From: Nocardioides sp. NBC_00368
Lineage (GTDB): Bacteria; Actinomycetota; Actinomycetes; Propionibacteriales; Nocardioidaceae
DNA: 64,000 nt
Direction: 5' to 3'
NCBI RefSeq assembly: GCF_036090055.1
Contig: NZ_CP107970.1
Coordinates: 4,919,001 to 4,983,000 of the forward strand
This document shows positions 16,196 through 25,124 of the stretch, one piece after another. Position numbers and translations under genes: made by a program. The notes under the pieces are model-generated. The model worked only from the letters and a program-made list of their open reading frames with translations. It searched no databases and was not told the origin of the DNA. Numbering within the stretch: the first letter of the stretch is position 1; each line of letters starts with the position of its first letter.

Positions 16196-17266
16196 TCAGT
16201 CCTCGATCTCGATCGTGTCGTAGAGCTCCTTGAGCTTCGGGTCGATGGCGGCCAGTTCCTCGGCGAGGTCGACGAGGACCAGGCACTGCTTGAGCGAGGC
16301 GTCGTCCTCCATCTTGCCGTCCAGCATGACCGCGCCGGTGCCGTCGCCCATCGCCTTGACGACCCTGCGGGCGTGCTTGATGTCCTCGACGCTGGGGGAG
16401 AAGACGCGGTTGGCGATCTCGATCTGCTTGGGGTGCAGGCTCCAGGTGCCGACGCAGCCGAGCAGGAACGCGTTGCGGAACTGGTCCTCGGCCGCGACCA
16501 CGTCCGTGATGTCGCCGAACGGGCCGTAGTAGGGGTAGATGCCGGCCTCGGCGCAGGCGTCGACCATCTTCGCGATCGTGTAGTGCCACAGGTCCTGCTG
16601 GAAGACCGTGCGGTTGCCGTGGATGTCCCCGTCGACCGGGTCCTGACGGACCAGGTAGCCCGGGTGGCCGCCGCCGACGCGGGTGGTCTTCATCTTGCGG
16701 TCGGCCGCGAGGTCGGCCGGGCCGAGACTGATGCCCTGCATGCGCGGGGAGGCCAGCGCGATCTCCTCGACGTTGGCCACGCCGCGGGCGGTCTCGAGGA
16801 TGGCGTGGATGAGGATCGGCCTCCGTACGCCGCCCTTGGCCTCGAGCTGCGCGAGCAGCCGGTCCACGTAGTGGATGTCCTCGGGGCCCTGCACCTTCGG
16901 CACCATCACGACGTCGAGCTTGTCGCCGATCTCGGTGACCAGGGTGAGGAGGTCGTCGAGCACCCACGGGGAGTCGAGGCTGTTGATCCGGGTCCAGAGC
17001 TGGGTCTTGCCGAAGTCGGTCGCCTTGGCGATCTCGACCAGGCCCTCGCGGGCGGCGACCTTGTTGTCAGCCTTGACGGCGTCCTCCAGGTTGCCCAGGA
17101 GCACGTCGACGGTGCCGACCATGGCGGGCACCTTGGCCGCCATCTTCGGGTTCGACGGGTCGAAGAAGTGGATCGCGCGACTCGGCCGTGCCGGGATCTC
17201 TCGCAGCGGTGCGGGGGCGCCCACCGCCAACGGCGCGAAGAAGTCCTTAGGGCTCTTGTGACTCAT
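16196..17266 (-). CDS. HpcH/HpaI family CoA-ester lyase (malyl-CoA lyase-like)
   Basis: A 356-residue enzyme of the malyl-CoA/beta-methylmalyl-CoA lyase type, longer than its neighbour. Motifs are AIHFFDPSNPKMAAKVP at the N-terminus, NLEDAVKADNK, the Mg glutamate in HAILETARGV, the aspartate in ISLGPADLAAD, and SLHPKQIEIANRVF at the C-terminal side. ATG 17266 is preferred over an in-frame GTG at 17275. Its stop is one base before the next lyase. Two different members of one enzyme family side by side may act in sequence, with condensation or cleavage followed by thioester hydrolysis, as with malyl-CoA lyase and malyl-CoA thioesterase in other bacteria. That is inference. Confidence 0.85.
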   Translation of the reverse strand: MSHKSPKDFFAPLAVGAPAPLREIPARPSRAIHFFDPSNPKMAAKVPAMVGTVDVLLGNLEDAVKADNKVAAREGLVEIAKATDFGKTQLWTRINSLDSPWVLDDLLTLVTEIGDKLDVVMVPKVQGPEDIHYVDRLLAQLEAKGGVRRPILIHAILETARGVANVEEIALASPRMQGISLGPADLAADRKMKTTRVGGGHPGYLVRQDPVDGDIHGNRTVFQQDLWHYTIAKMVDACAEAGIYPYYGPFGDITDVVAAEDQFRNAFLLGCVGTWSLHPKQIEIANRVFSPSVEDIKHARRVVKAMGDGTGAVMLDGKMEDDASLKQCLVLVDLAEELAAIDPKLKELYDTIEIED

Positions 17267-17323
17267 GCCGGTCACCCTAACGGCCGGGGGTTACCCGTCG
17301 GTAGGCGTCTCGGCTTGTAACGA

Positions 17324-17458
17324 TCACGGTCGGCGTCGGGAGGGATGGTCCTTCGGTACGGGGGCGCCGTGCCGGATCCGGGCGCCGGCGTCGAAACCGG
17401 CGAGGACGGAGCGCACCGTGGTGCGGAGCTTGCTGGGGTTCTTCCTGGTGTTGGTCAT
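17324..17458 (-). CDS. Possible small basic protein
   Basis: A 44-codon frame starting MTNTRKNPSKLRTTVRSVL and ending PSRRRP, divergent from the GlxA-type regulator gene. GGAG lies only 2-3 bases before the ATG, which is tight. Composition is basic and the codon choice is G/C-ending. No family is recognised and it may not be expressed. Confidence 0.3.
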   Translation of the reverse strand: MTNTRKNPSKLRTTVRSVLAGFDAGARIRHGAPVPKDHPSRRRP

Positions 17459-17528
17459 GACTCCATCGTGCTCGTGCGACGCGTCTCGGAGGAGTGGCAG
17501 GATTGACTATAAATGTTAGATTCTTGCC

Positions 17529-18482
17529 ATGCCTGTCAAGCCGTCCATCGCCATCCCGATCGTCGACGGGATGACCCTGTTCGAGATCGGGATGCCGCTC
17601 GAGGCGCTCGGCTACGACTGGGACCACGACGCCAGCCCGCTCTACGACGTGGTGCTGTGCGGTGACCTGCGCGGAGTGCGCGTCCACGGCGGGCCGCGGC
17701 TGACGCCGCAGCGGCCGATGACCGCTCTGGCCGAGGCGGACACGGTGCTGGTGCCGGCCATCCGGCCGGGCGAGACGATCAGTCCGACCCTGCTCCGCGA
17801 GCTCCGCCGGGCCGCCGAGGCCGGAGCCCGGATGGTCTCGCTGTGCACCGGCGCCTTCGCCCTGGCCGAGGCCGGCCTGCTCGACGGTCGCCGAGCCACG
17901 ACCCACTGGCGCTGGGCGGAGCTGTTCCGGCGTACGTATCCCGGGGTCGAGCTCGACCCGAGGGCGATCTATGTCGACGACGGCGTGCTGACGAGCGCGG
18001 GTTCGGCGGCCGGGCTGGACCTGTGCCTCCACCTGATCCGCACCGACCACGGCCAGCATGCCGCCAACACCATCGCCCGCAACCTGGTGATCGCCTCGCA
18101 CCGCGACGGCGACCAGGCCCAGTACGTCGCGGCCGACCCGCTCACCGAGCAGGCCCACTGGCTCGACGAGCTGCGCACCTGGCTCCGTGCCAACCTGCAC
18201 GAGGACGTCACCCTCGAGCGCCTGGCAGCGGCGGCCGCGGTCTCGCCCCGCACCCTCGCGCGGCGCTTCGAGCGCGACCTCGCCACCACCCCGATGCGCT
18301 GGGTAGCGGCCGAGCGGATCGCGGTCGCCAAGACCCTCCTCGAGACCACGGACCTCCCGATCGACCGGATCAGCCACGAGGCCGGCTACTACTCCCCGGT
18401 GACCTTCCGGACCGGGTTCACCTCGGAGGTCGGGGTGACGCCCGGTCGCTACCGGGCACGGTTCGCCGCACGGGCCGTGTGA
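17529..18482 (+). CDS. GlxA-type AraC-family transcriptional regulator
   Basis: A 317-residue regulator with two domains. Residues 1-165 form a DJ-1/PfpI-like module with the nucleophile-elbow region SLCTGAFALAEAGLLDG and the following ATTHW. Residues 215-310 form an AraC double helix-turn-helix (LERLAAAAAVSPRTLARRF and the ISHEAGYYSPVTFRTGF recognition region). The family senses small metabolites and usually activates neighbouring catabolic genes. ATG 17529 sits directly after an A/T-rich stretch that probably is the promoter. The partner gene it controls is not obvious; the dihydrofolate-reductase-like gene 100 bases downstream is the nearest candidate. Confidence 0.88.
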   Translation: MPVKPSIAIPIVDGMTLFEIGMPLEALGYDWDHDASPLYDVVLCGDLRGVRVHGGPRLTPQRPMTALAEADTVLVPAIRPGETISPTLLRELRRAAEAGARMVSLCTGAFALAEAGLLDGRRATTHWRWAELFRRTYPGVELDPRAIYVDDGVLTSAGSAAGLDLCLHLIRTDHGQHAANTIARNLVIASHRDGDQAQYVAADPLTEQAHWLDELRTWLRANLHEDVTLERLAAAAAVSPRTLARRFERDLATTPMRWVAAERIAVAKTLLETTDLPIDRISHEAGYYSPVTFRTGFTSEVGVTPGRYRARFAARAV

Positions 18483-18582
18483 GCGGTTCTCACCGGAAGA
18501 TCGGGGCTGTCATCGATATTCACTGTCCGGCGTCGACCGGTGGTGGAAGGCTGCGGAAGGGCAGCGACAACGACAGGAGACG

Positions 18583-19230
18583 ATGATGTCCCTCACCCGC
18601 GTACACAACTTCGCCATCTCCCTCGACGGCTTCGGGACCGGCGAGCCGCAGAGTCTCGAAGAGCCGTTCGGGCATGCGGGCGAGCGGCTACACGAGTGGA
18701 TGTTCGCCACCCGGTGGTGGAACGAGAACGTCGGCGAGCCCGGTGGAACCACAGGAGTCGACGACGCCATCGCCCGGAGGCACCAGCCGGGGATCGGCGC
18801 CGAGATCATGGGTGCGAACAAGTTCGGTCCGCCGGGATGGCACGAGGACCCGGAGTGGAAGGGCTGGTGGGGCGAGAATCCGCCGTTCCACTCGCCGACC
18901 TTCGTGATGACCCATCACGCCCGCGAGCCGATCGAGATGCAGGGCGGCACCACGTTCTACTTCCGCGACGCTTCGCCGGCCGAGGTGCTGGAGGAGGCCC
19001 GTGCGGCCGCCGACGGTCAGGACGTACGCCTCGGCGGCGGCGCGACGATGATCCGCGACTTCCTGAAGGCCGGTCTCGTCGACCACCTGCACGTGGCCGT
19101 GGTCCCGATCGTGCTCGGCCGTGGCGCACGGCTGTGGGATGGTCTGGAGGGGCTGGAGGCGGACTACGACATCGAGTCGGTCTCTACACCCAGCGGCGTC
19201 ACGCACGTGACGCTCACGCGCAAACGATGA
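18583..19230 (+). CDS. Dihydrofolate reductase family (RibD C-terminal) protein, copy 1
   Basis: A 215-residue NADPH-binding-fold protein of the RibD-C superfamily. Evidence is NFAISLDGFGTGE at the N-terminus, the EIMGANKFGPPGW segment, GGTTFYFRD, and the nucleotide-binding loop VRLGGGATMIRDFLKAGLVD near residue 150. These proteins are often annotated as pyrimidine or dihydrofolate reductases but substrates are mostly unknown. AGGAG precedes the paired ATGs at 18583/18586. It is clearly paralogous to the gene at 25820 over its full length. A 100-base gap separates it from the regulator upstream. Confidence 0.85.
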   Translation: MMSLTRVHNFAISLDGFGTGEPQSLEEPFGHAGERLHEWMFATRWWNENVGEPGGTTGVDDAIARRHQPGIGAEIMGANKFGPPGWHEDPEWKGWWGENPPFHSPTFVMTHHAREPIEMQGGTTFYFRDASPAEVLEEARAAADGQDVRLGGGATMIRDFLKAGLVDHLHVAVVPIVLGRGARLWDGLEGLEADYDIESVSTPSGVTHVTLTRKR

Positions 19231-19233
19231 AGC

Positions 19234-19776
19234 TCAGCGCCGCTGCCACCAGCGGCGCTTCTTCTCCTGCGTGGTGGCCTGGCGCCGTCTGGCGGCCTCC
19301 ACCCTGGCCGCGCGGCGCTCGCGCCAGGCGGCCATGGTGGCGTCGACGTCGCGGGGCATGGTGATGAGCGGCGGTCCCTCGGGCGCGCCGTAGCGGGCCG
19401 CGATCACGCGCTCGTTGAACTCCTCGACGATCCGGCGGGCGCTGTCCTCGGTGGTCTGGGTGTCGAGGAGGTCGTCGAGCTCGGCGTCGTCCTTGCGGAG
19501 CTGGACCGACCGGGGGAGCACGACGATCTGCTCGCGCTCGATGAGCTGCTTGACCCACCAGTCGGGGTCGTGGTCGCGGTCGAGGTTCTTGATCGGCTTG
19601 CCGGCGCCGGGCAGGTTGTCGAACTCGCCGCGCTGGATCGACTGCTGCACCTGGAGGTCGACCCACTTGGTCTGGTTCTCGATCCGGGCGGCGGCCGCGG
19701 CCTTGCTTGCCGCGTCGGAGAGAGGGGGAGCCTGCGTCTCCGGGCGCTCCTCGGGCCGGTCCTCGCTCGTGGGCAT
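19234..19776 (-). CDS. DUF1992 (DnaJ-homologue C28-like) protein
   Basis: A 180-residue cytoplasmic protein with the DUF1992 core: WVDLQVQQSIQRGEFDNLPG, then GKPIKNLDRDHDPDWWVKQL and a basic, Arg/Trp-rich C-terminus (ending KKRRWWQRR). The domain also occurs in DnaJ homologue subfamily C member 28; no J domain is present here. The ribosome-binding site GGAGGTGATC is a full-length match to the anti-Shine-Dalgarno sequence, 3 bases before the ATG at 19776. It converges with the DHFR-like gene with only 3 bases between the stops. Confidence 0.82.
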   Translation of the reverse strand: MPTSEDRPEERPETQAPPLSDAASKAAAAARIENQTKWVDLQVQQSIQRGEFDNLPGAGKPIKNLDRDHDPDWWVKQLIEREQIVVLPRSVQLRKDDAELDDLLDTQTTEDSARRIVEEFNERVIAARYGAPEGPPLITMPRDVDATMAAWRERRAARVEAARRRQATTQEKKRRWWQRR

Positions 19777-19801
19777 GTGATCACCTCCAGCGCGGGAAAG
19801 T

Positions 19802-21244
19802 TTACCGAGCGCTGGTTGTGCGGCGGGGCAGCAGGAGCAGCAGCCCGGCGACGAGCGCGGTGACGCCGCACACCGCCCACACCGTCAGATAGCCCGACAG
19901 CGCCGCGTGCGCTTCGCCGCTGATCGACCCGTCCGCGGCGAGCGCGATGGCGAAGACCGCCGAGGCGATGGCGCCGCCGACGGTCTTGGTGGCGTTGGTC
20001 ATGCCGGTGGCGAAGGCGGTGCGAGAGGCGGGAGCGGCCGCGGCGGCGGCCGCCGGCAGAGAGGCCACCAGCGCGCCCGAGCCGAGGCCGACGACCGCCA
20101 TGTTGAGCAGGCCCTGGCCGGTGGAGCCGTGGAACGGGAGCCACATCAGATAGCCGGCAGCGACCAGGAAGCACGCCACGGCCTGGGCTCGCATCGGCCC
20201 GAGGAACCGGGCCCACAGCGGGAACGTGAAGGCGGAGACGGCCATCGCGATGACGTACTCCGCGATCAGCAGCGACACGAACGACGCATCCGCTCCCAGC
20301 CCGAAGCCGGCCTCGGCGGGGTCGGTGCGCGCGAAGGTCGACAGCGGGATCTGCGCTCCGAGCACCGACATCCCGAACAGGAACGCGGTCAGCTGGATCG
20401 GCCACTGCCGCCGCGAGACCAGCAGGCGTACGTCGATCAGCGGCTCTCTTCGGCCGGCGTCGTCCAGCGCGGTCTCGATGCGCCAGAACGGGACCAGGGT
20501 GAGCAGCCCCAGGACCACGAGTGCCCAGGCCAGCAGGGACCCGGCCCCGAGGACGCGTACGCCGACGAGGCCGGCCATGACCAGGCCGAGCACGAGCGTC
20601 AGCACGGTCAGCCCGAGCCAGTCGAAGGCACCGCCGCCGGCCCCGGAGTCGCTCTCGATGCCGACGGCGATCACGACGAAGACCGCGGTCACCGCCAGGG
20701 CCGGGAACGCGAGGATCGCGGTCATCGGCAGCACTCCGACGAGGGCACCCGCGGCGAGCGCGCCGACGATCACCGAGAGCTGCAGGGCGCCGACCAGGAC
20801 GCCGGCGGCCCGCCGGGTCAGCGCGGTGTCGCCACCGGTGCGCTTGTGGACGATCGCGACCTCGAGCGGGAGCCAGATGACGTAGGCGCCCTGGATCGAC
20901 CAGGCCACCAGGAACGAGCCGAAGTCGGGGGCGACGACGGTCCACCAGGTGGCGAGGGCAGTGATCCCGGTCGCCAGCAGGAGCACCTTCTTGTGGCCGA
21001 TCAGGTCGCCGAGCCGGGCGAGCGGCGGCACGCACAGCGCGGAGACGATCAGCTGCCCGGCCTCGAGCCAGTTGAGGTCGGCGTCGGAGACGCCGAGGTG
21101 GTCGGCGAGGTCGGAGAAGATCGGGGTGTAGTAGCCCTGCAGGATGCCGCTGGCGAACTCGACGGCCACCAGGAAGCCGACGATCACCCAGATCCCGCGG
21201 GCGGCCCTCTCGAGCCCGGTGCTGCTCTGGCGTTCGGTGGTCAC
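19802..21244 (-). CDS. MFS transporter (DHA2-like drug exporter)
   Basis: A 480-residue proton-driven exporter with about 14 membrane segments. Motif A appears in the first half as ARLGDLIGHKKVLL (loop 2-3), and a further basic loop is at RIETALDDAGRREPLIDVRLL, the cytoplasmic centre typical of 14-helix DHA2 pumps. The start GTG 21244 overlaps the stop of the M20 hydrolase gene by 4 bases (GTGA), so the two are coupled. The pairing of a peptidase-like hydrolase and an exporter may indicate efflux of an amidated compound or its product. Substrate unknown. Confidence 0.87.
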   Translation of the reverse strand: MTTERQSSTGLERAARGIWVIVGFLVAVEFASGILQGYYTPIFSDLADHLGVSDADLNWLEAGQLIVSALCVPPLARLGDLIGHKKVLLLATGITALATWWTVVAPDFGSFLVAWSIQGAYVIWLPLEVAIVHKRTGGDTALTRRAAGVLVGALQLSVIVGALAAGALVGVLPMTAILAFPALAVTAVFVVIAVGIESDSGAGGGAFDWLGLTVLTLVLGLVMAGLVGVRVLGAGSLLAWALVVLGLLTLVPFWRIETALDDAGRREPLIDVRLLVSRRQWPIQLTAFLFGMSVLGAQIPLSTFARTDPAEAGFGLGADASFVSLLIAEYVIAMAVSAFTFPLWARFLGPMRAQAVACFLVAAGYLMWLPFHGSTGQGLLNMAVVGLGSGALVASLPAAAAAAAPASRTAFATGMTNATKTVGGAIASAVFAIALAADGSISGEAHAALSGYLTVWAVCGVTALVAGLLLLLPRRTTSAR

Positions 21245-22545
21245 AGCGACTCGATCAACCTTCGGTAGAAGCGGATCCCGTCGAGGTAGTCATCGACTCT
21301 GATGTTCTCGTCGGCGGCGTGGATCGTGGCCCGCTGGGCAGCGGTCATCCGGAACGGCGCGAACCGGTAGACCCGGTCGCTGATCTCGTAGAAGAAGCGC
21401 GAGTCGGTCGCGGCCATGACCGTGTAGGGCGCCGGCACCGCCTCCGGGAAGATCTCCGCGATGGCGTCGGTGATCTTCGCGAAGGCCTCGTCACGAGGCG
21501 AGATCGGGGACGGCTCACCCGCGCGGACGACCTCGATCTCGACCTGCTTGTCGCCGATCGCGGCCCGCAGCCGCTCGACGACCTCGGCGACCGTCTCGCC
21601 GACCATGATGCGCAGGTTGACCCCGGCCGAGGCCGCCGAGGCGATCACGTTGGCCGCCGGGCTGCCCTCGAGTGTCGTGATCGCGACGGTGGTGCGGGTC
21701 AGCGCGGCGGGCTCCGGCCCGAGCCGGGTCAGCAGCCGGGCCAGCACCGGCGCCAGCCTGCCGGCGTTGGCCAGCACGGGCTGCAGGGGCTTGGCGGCGT
21801 ACGGGGCGATCCGCTCGAACATCTCGACCGTCGGTGCCGGCAGCTGCACCGGCATCGACATCCGGTCGAGCCGGGTGATCGCACGGGCCAGCCGCGCGGT
21901 CGGGCCGTTCCGTCGTGGGGTGGAGGAGTGGCCGCCGTCGCCGGTGACCCGGAGGCGTACGTCGGTGGTGCCCTTCTCGGCGACGCCGACGACACCGACC
22001 GGGGCCGTGATGGTGGGGAACGCGTCGAAGGCGACCGCGCCGCCCTCGTCGAGCACGAACCAGGGCGCGACCCCTTGCCTCCGCAGCTCCTCGACCGCAG
22101 CCCGCGCGGCCTCGCCGGTCGTCTCCTCGTCGGAACCGAACGACAACCACACGTCGTACGCAGGCGCGAACCCCTCCACGAGGAGCCCCTCGACCGCGGC
22201 GCAGATCGCGACGAGCTGGCCCTTGTCGTCGAGGGTGCCGCGCCCGTGGATCACGCCGTCGACGATCTCGCCGCCGAACGGGTCGTGGGTCCACTCGCCC
22301 GCGATCGGGACGACGTCCTGGTGGGCCATCAGCACGACCGGCTTGTCCGCCGAGGCGCCGGGCCAGCGGAAGAGGAGCCCGTGCCTGCCGACCGGGGTGA
22401 GGTCGAGGGAGGAGTGGAGCTGCGGGAAGTGCTCGCGCAGCGCGTCGTGGAGCTGCTCGAACGCCTTCTGCTCCGCACCCGAGCCGTCGTTGACGGTCGG
22501 GGCCCGAAGTGCGTCCTGAAGAGCGGCAACGGGGTCGAGTGTCAT
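21241..22545 (-). CDS. M20 family metallo-hydrolase (carboxypeptidase S-like)
   Basis: A 434-residue zinc hydrolase of the M20/M25/M40 group. Ligands are visible in VVLMAHQDVVP (His), GRGTLDDKGQL (bridging Asp), and GSDEETTG (catalytic Glu pair). The dimerisation domain occupies about residues 190-310, and the C-terminal His region is near the end (TIHAADENIRVDDY). The length and the YRFAPFRM-type tail resemble the carboxypeptidase S/PM20D1 branch, which acts on N-acyl amino acids or dipeptides. First cistron of a two-gene unit with the MFS exporter. No signal peptide. Confidence 0.88.
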   Translation of the reverse strand: MTLDPVAALQDALRAPTVNDGSGAEQKAFEQLHDALREHFPQLHSSLDLTPVGRHGLLFRWPGASADKPVVLMAHQDVVPIAGEWTHDPFGGEIVDGVIHGRGTLDDKGQLVAICAAVEGLLVEGFAPAYDVWLSFGSDEETTGEAARAAVEELRRQGVAPWFVLDEGGAVAFDAFPTITAPVGVVGVAEKGTTDVRLRVTGDGGHSSTPRRNGPTARLARAITRLDRMSMPVQLPAPTVEMFERIAPYAAKPLQPVLANAGRLAPVLARLLTRLGPEPAALTRTTVAITTLEGSPAANVIASAASAGVNLRIMVGETVAEVVERLRAAIGDKQVEIEVVRAGEPSPISPRDEAFAKITDAIAEIFPEAVPAPYTVMAATDSRFFYEISDRVYRFAPFRMTAAQRATIHAADENIRVDDYLDGIRFYRRLIESL

Positions 22546-22598
22546 ACCCGAAACCTAGTCGTTCCCGGGTGGTGCGGACGGCGCGGACGACGACTCCG

Positions 22599-23888
22599 TC
22601 ACCAGTTTGTGGCGTTCCCGGGCAGCCTCACGTCGCGCGGGTGGATGACGTAGGTGATCCCGTCGGTCGAGGTCTGCCAGACCCGCTCGAAGTTCTCGCG
22701 GGTGTAGACGTTGCGCACCTCGTCGTTGGAGGCGTGGTTGGGGTCGTAGACGATCGGGTCGCCCTCCGCGGTGAAGCCGCCGATGACCAGCAGGTGTCCG
22801 TCGGTGCCGTAGCCCGCCTCCGGCATCTCCTCACGCTCCCAGCTGGCCGAGACGACCAGCGGGAAGCCGGCCGCCACCAGGGTCTCTGCCTCGGCCAGCG
22901 AACGCAGCCTGGTCACGGCCCCGTCCAGGCCCCAGCGGCCGGCGTAGGCGGTGTTGAACGGCCAGTTGCCGGCGCCCTCGTAGGCGTAGTCCCAGGTGTT
23001 GATCGCGGCATAGGCGACCTGCGGGTCGCCGTTCGGCGCCTCGATGCCCTTCAGCTCGCTCGCCGGGACCTCGTGACCCCAGTGGTACTGCACCATCGTC
23101 GTCGACGTCGGTGAGCACCAGACCTGGCCGCCGCCACCGAACTCCGGGTATTCGCCGCGGTGGATGTTCTGGCTGAACGGCGGGACACCGAGGTCGATCG
23201 CTTTGTCGAGGGTCGGCGTGCTCGTCCCGGGGTGGGCCGAGTCGGGCAGGTATTCGTTGGTCAGCGTCGCGACCGATCGCAGACTGGGGGAGACGGTCGC
23301 GCCCTCGGGGCGCAGCAGGGTGACCCGGGTCTGGAACGCCTCGGGCTCCTTGCCGGTCCGGGCCACGTAGGTGTCGGTGTAGAGCGCCGCGTCGGTGTCG
23401 CTCTGTCCCTCGACCGAGGTGCGGTGGATGTCGCCGGCCGCGAAGTCGTCGCCGGCGGTCCAACGACCCATCACGAACCACTTCGTCCAGGTGCCGTCCG
23501 ACTTGCGGCCGCGGAACCGGATCTCGGCCCAGGTGCCGGTCGGGGTGTCGACGTCCCACGAGGTGATCGACTCGTCGATCGCGTACCCGGTCCGGACCAC
23601 GGGCGAGGTCCAGGTGCCGAGCTCGTACGTCTTCGCCGAGCCGTCACCGAACGGGTCGGTGTAGGTCCTCGTCTCGCTGCCGCGGCCGATCCGGAGGGTG
23701 CCGTGCCGGTCCGGGTGCAGGTTGCTCGACCTGCCCTTGGCGAAGTCCTCGAGGCTGTTCCACCGGGTGAGGGTGATATCGGTGGGCCGGGTCTCGGGCT
23801 CGGCCGCGTGGACCGGAGTCGTGGGCGCGACCAGGACGGCCGCGGCGGCGAGGGCGGCGACGTACGCGAGGCGGGACCGAGATCTCAT
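22599..23888 (-). CDS. Secreted C39-like cysteine peptidase
   Basis: A 429-residue exported protein. The N-terminus is a Sec signal (MRSRSRLAYVAALAAAAVLV, cleavage near VHA-A). A beta-rich region of about 200 residues follows, then a Peptidase_C39_2-type domain. The catalytic Cys is in GGQVWCSPTSTTMVQYHWG (about residue 257), the His in DGHLLVIGGFT, and the Asp/Asn in IVYDPNHAS. Such proteins occur widely in actinobacteria; substrates are unknown. Its start codon is only 18 bases from the start of the divergent GTPase gene, so the two promoters must overlap coding sequence or each other. Confidence 0.85.
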   Translation of the reverse strand: MRSRSRLAYVAALAAAAVLVAPTTPVHAAEPETRPTDITLTRWNSLEDFAKGRSSNLHPDRHGTLRIGRGSETRTYTDPFGDGSAKTYELGTWTSPVVRTGYAIDESITSWDVDTPTGTWAEIRFRGRKSDGTWTKWFVMGRWTAGDDFAAGDIHRTSVEGQSDTDAALYTDTYVARTGKEPEAFQTRVTLLRPEGATVSPSLRSVATLTNEYLPDSAHPGTSTPTLDKAIDLGVPPFSQNIHRGEYPEFGGGGQVWCSPTSTTMVQYHWGHEVPASELKGIEAPNGDPQVAYAAINTWDYAYEGAGNWPFNTAYAGRWGLDGAVTRLRSLAEAETLVAAGFPLVVSASWEREEMPEAGYGTDGHLLVIGGFTAEGDPIVYDPNHASNDEVRNVYTRENFERVWQTSTDGITYVIHPRDVRLPGNATNW

Positions 23889-23906
23889 GTCGGAACGCTA
23901 TTCCTC

Positions 23907-25109
23907 ATGAGAGCGCGCGGCCACGACAATTCGTCGGTGCCGGCTGGCATCCTGGTCGACGTGAACAACTTCGCATCCGACGGCTGGTTCAAGGACGAGT
24001 TCCACAAGAGGTACGCCGAGTCGGCCAAGGAGATCGGCCGGTTCAACCTGGCCGTGTTCGGCAAGACGGGTGTCGGCAAGTCCACGCTGGTCAACGCCGT
24101 CTTCGGGGCGGAGGTGGCGAAGACCGGGATCGGTGAGCCGGTGACGAAGGAGTCGACGCTCTACCTGCACACCAGCGGCTTCTTCGGGCTGCTCGACACC
24201 CAGGGCCTGGAGATCGGCATCGAGGGCGACCGGGTGATCCGTGATCTGGCGAAGCTCATCCAGGAGCGGCGGCGCAAGCCGCAGTCGGAGCAGATCCACG
24301 TCGCCTGGTACGCCGTACGTTTCGCCGACCGCCGCTTCGAGGACACCGAGGCCGCGTTCATCCAGAAGCTCGCCGACCTGGGGCTGCCGGTCGTGCTGGT
24401 GATGACCCAGGTGCCGACCTCGCCAACCGGTGCCTACCACCCGGATGCGGTCGAGTTCGCCCAGCAGATCGACGCGCGCGGGCTGCCCGTGCACGGGGCG
24501 CGGGTCTACCTGACCAACGCGAAGGCCGACGACTTCTCGGGCCAGCAGGTCCACGGCCTGCAGGAGCTCGTCGATGCCACCTTTCGATGCGCGCCTGCAG
24601 GCGTCGAGGAGGCCCTCACCGCGGCGCAGAGGGTGGATCTCAAGCGGAAGCAGGAGCAGGCGAACACCGTGATCGCGGGTGCCGCGACCGCGGCGGGGGC
24701 CGCTGGTGTCACCCCGATCCCGTTCTCCGACGCGGTCGTCCTGGTGCCGATCCAGCTCGGGATGATGGCGCGCATCTCGGCGATCTACGGCATCGAGGTC
24801 GACAAGGCGGCGATGGCCTCGATCGCGGCCACCGCGGCAGCCACCCAGGCAGGCCGCACGGTGGCCGGCAACCTGCTCAAGATGGTCCCCGGCTTCGGCA
24901 CCGTCGGCGGCGGTGCGATCAACGCCACCGTCGCCGCGGGCTTCACCGGCGCCATCGGCGCCGCCTGGTCGGCCGTCTGCATCAAGCTCGGCGAGGGCAA
25001 GCTCCGCGGCGTCAACGGGGCCCTGGACACCGAGAGCATCCGGTCGCTCTTCCTCGACGAGCTGAAGACTCAGATCTCGAAGCTGAAGCTGCACGCCAAG
25101 GAGAGGTGA
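23907..25109 (+). CDS. Dynamin/IRG-like GTPase with DUF697 domain
   Basis: About 400 residues. The G domain has G1 FGKTGVGKST (residues 51-60), a G2 threonine region ESTLYLHTS, G3 DTQGLE, and a likely G4 VMTQVPTS. The C-terminal half is an Ala/Gly-rich hydrophobic DUF697 region with several possible membrane-inserting helices (GAATAAGAAGVTPIPFSDA; GFGTVGGGAINATVAAGF). The family is thought to act at membranes. ATG 23907 is the likely start but has a weak ribosome-binding site; GTG 23937 and 23961 are alternatives. The frame continues upstream inside the divergent peptidase gene, which is a shadow. A terminator-like palindrome lies 15 bases past the stop. Confidence 0.82.
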   Translation: MRARGHDNSSVPAGILVDVNNFASDGWFKDEFHKRYAESAKEIGRFNLAVFGKTGVGKSTLVNAVFGAEVAKTGIGEPVTKESTLYLHTSGFFGLLDTQGLEIGIEGDRVIRDLAKLIQERRRKPQSEQIHVAWYAVRFADRRFEDTEAAFIQKLADLGLPVVLVMTQVPTSPTGAYHPDAVEFAQQIDARGLPVHGARVYLTNAKADDFSGQQVHGLQELVDATFRCAPAGVEEALTAAQRVDLKRKQEQANTVIAGAATAAGAAGVTPIPFSDAVVLVPIQLGMMARISAIYGIEVDKAAMASIAATAAATQAGRTVAGNLLKMVPGFGTVGGGAINATVAAGFTGAIGAAWSAVCIKLGEGKLRGVNGALDTESIRSLFLDELKTQISKLKLHAKER

Positions 25110-25124
25110 GGTTGGCCGGGGGAT

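Noticed and set aside
17265..17519. 84-codon plus-strand frame before the GlxA-type regulator
   Set aside because: No ribosome-binding site, overlaps the start of the lyase gene and the probable regulator promoter.
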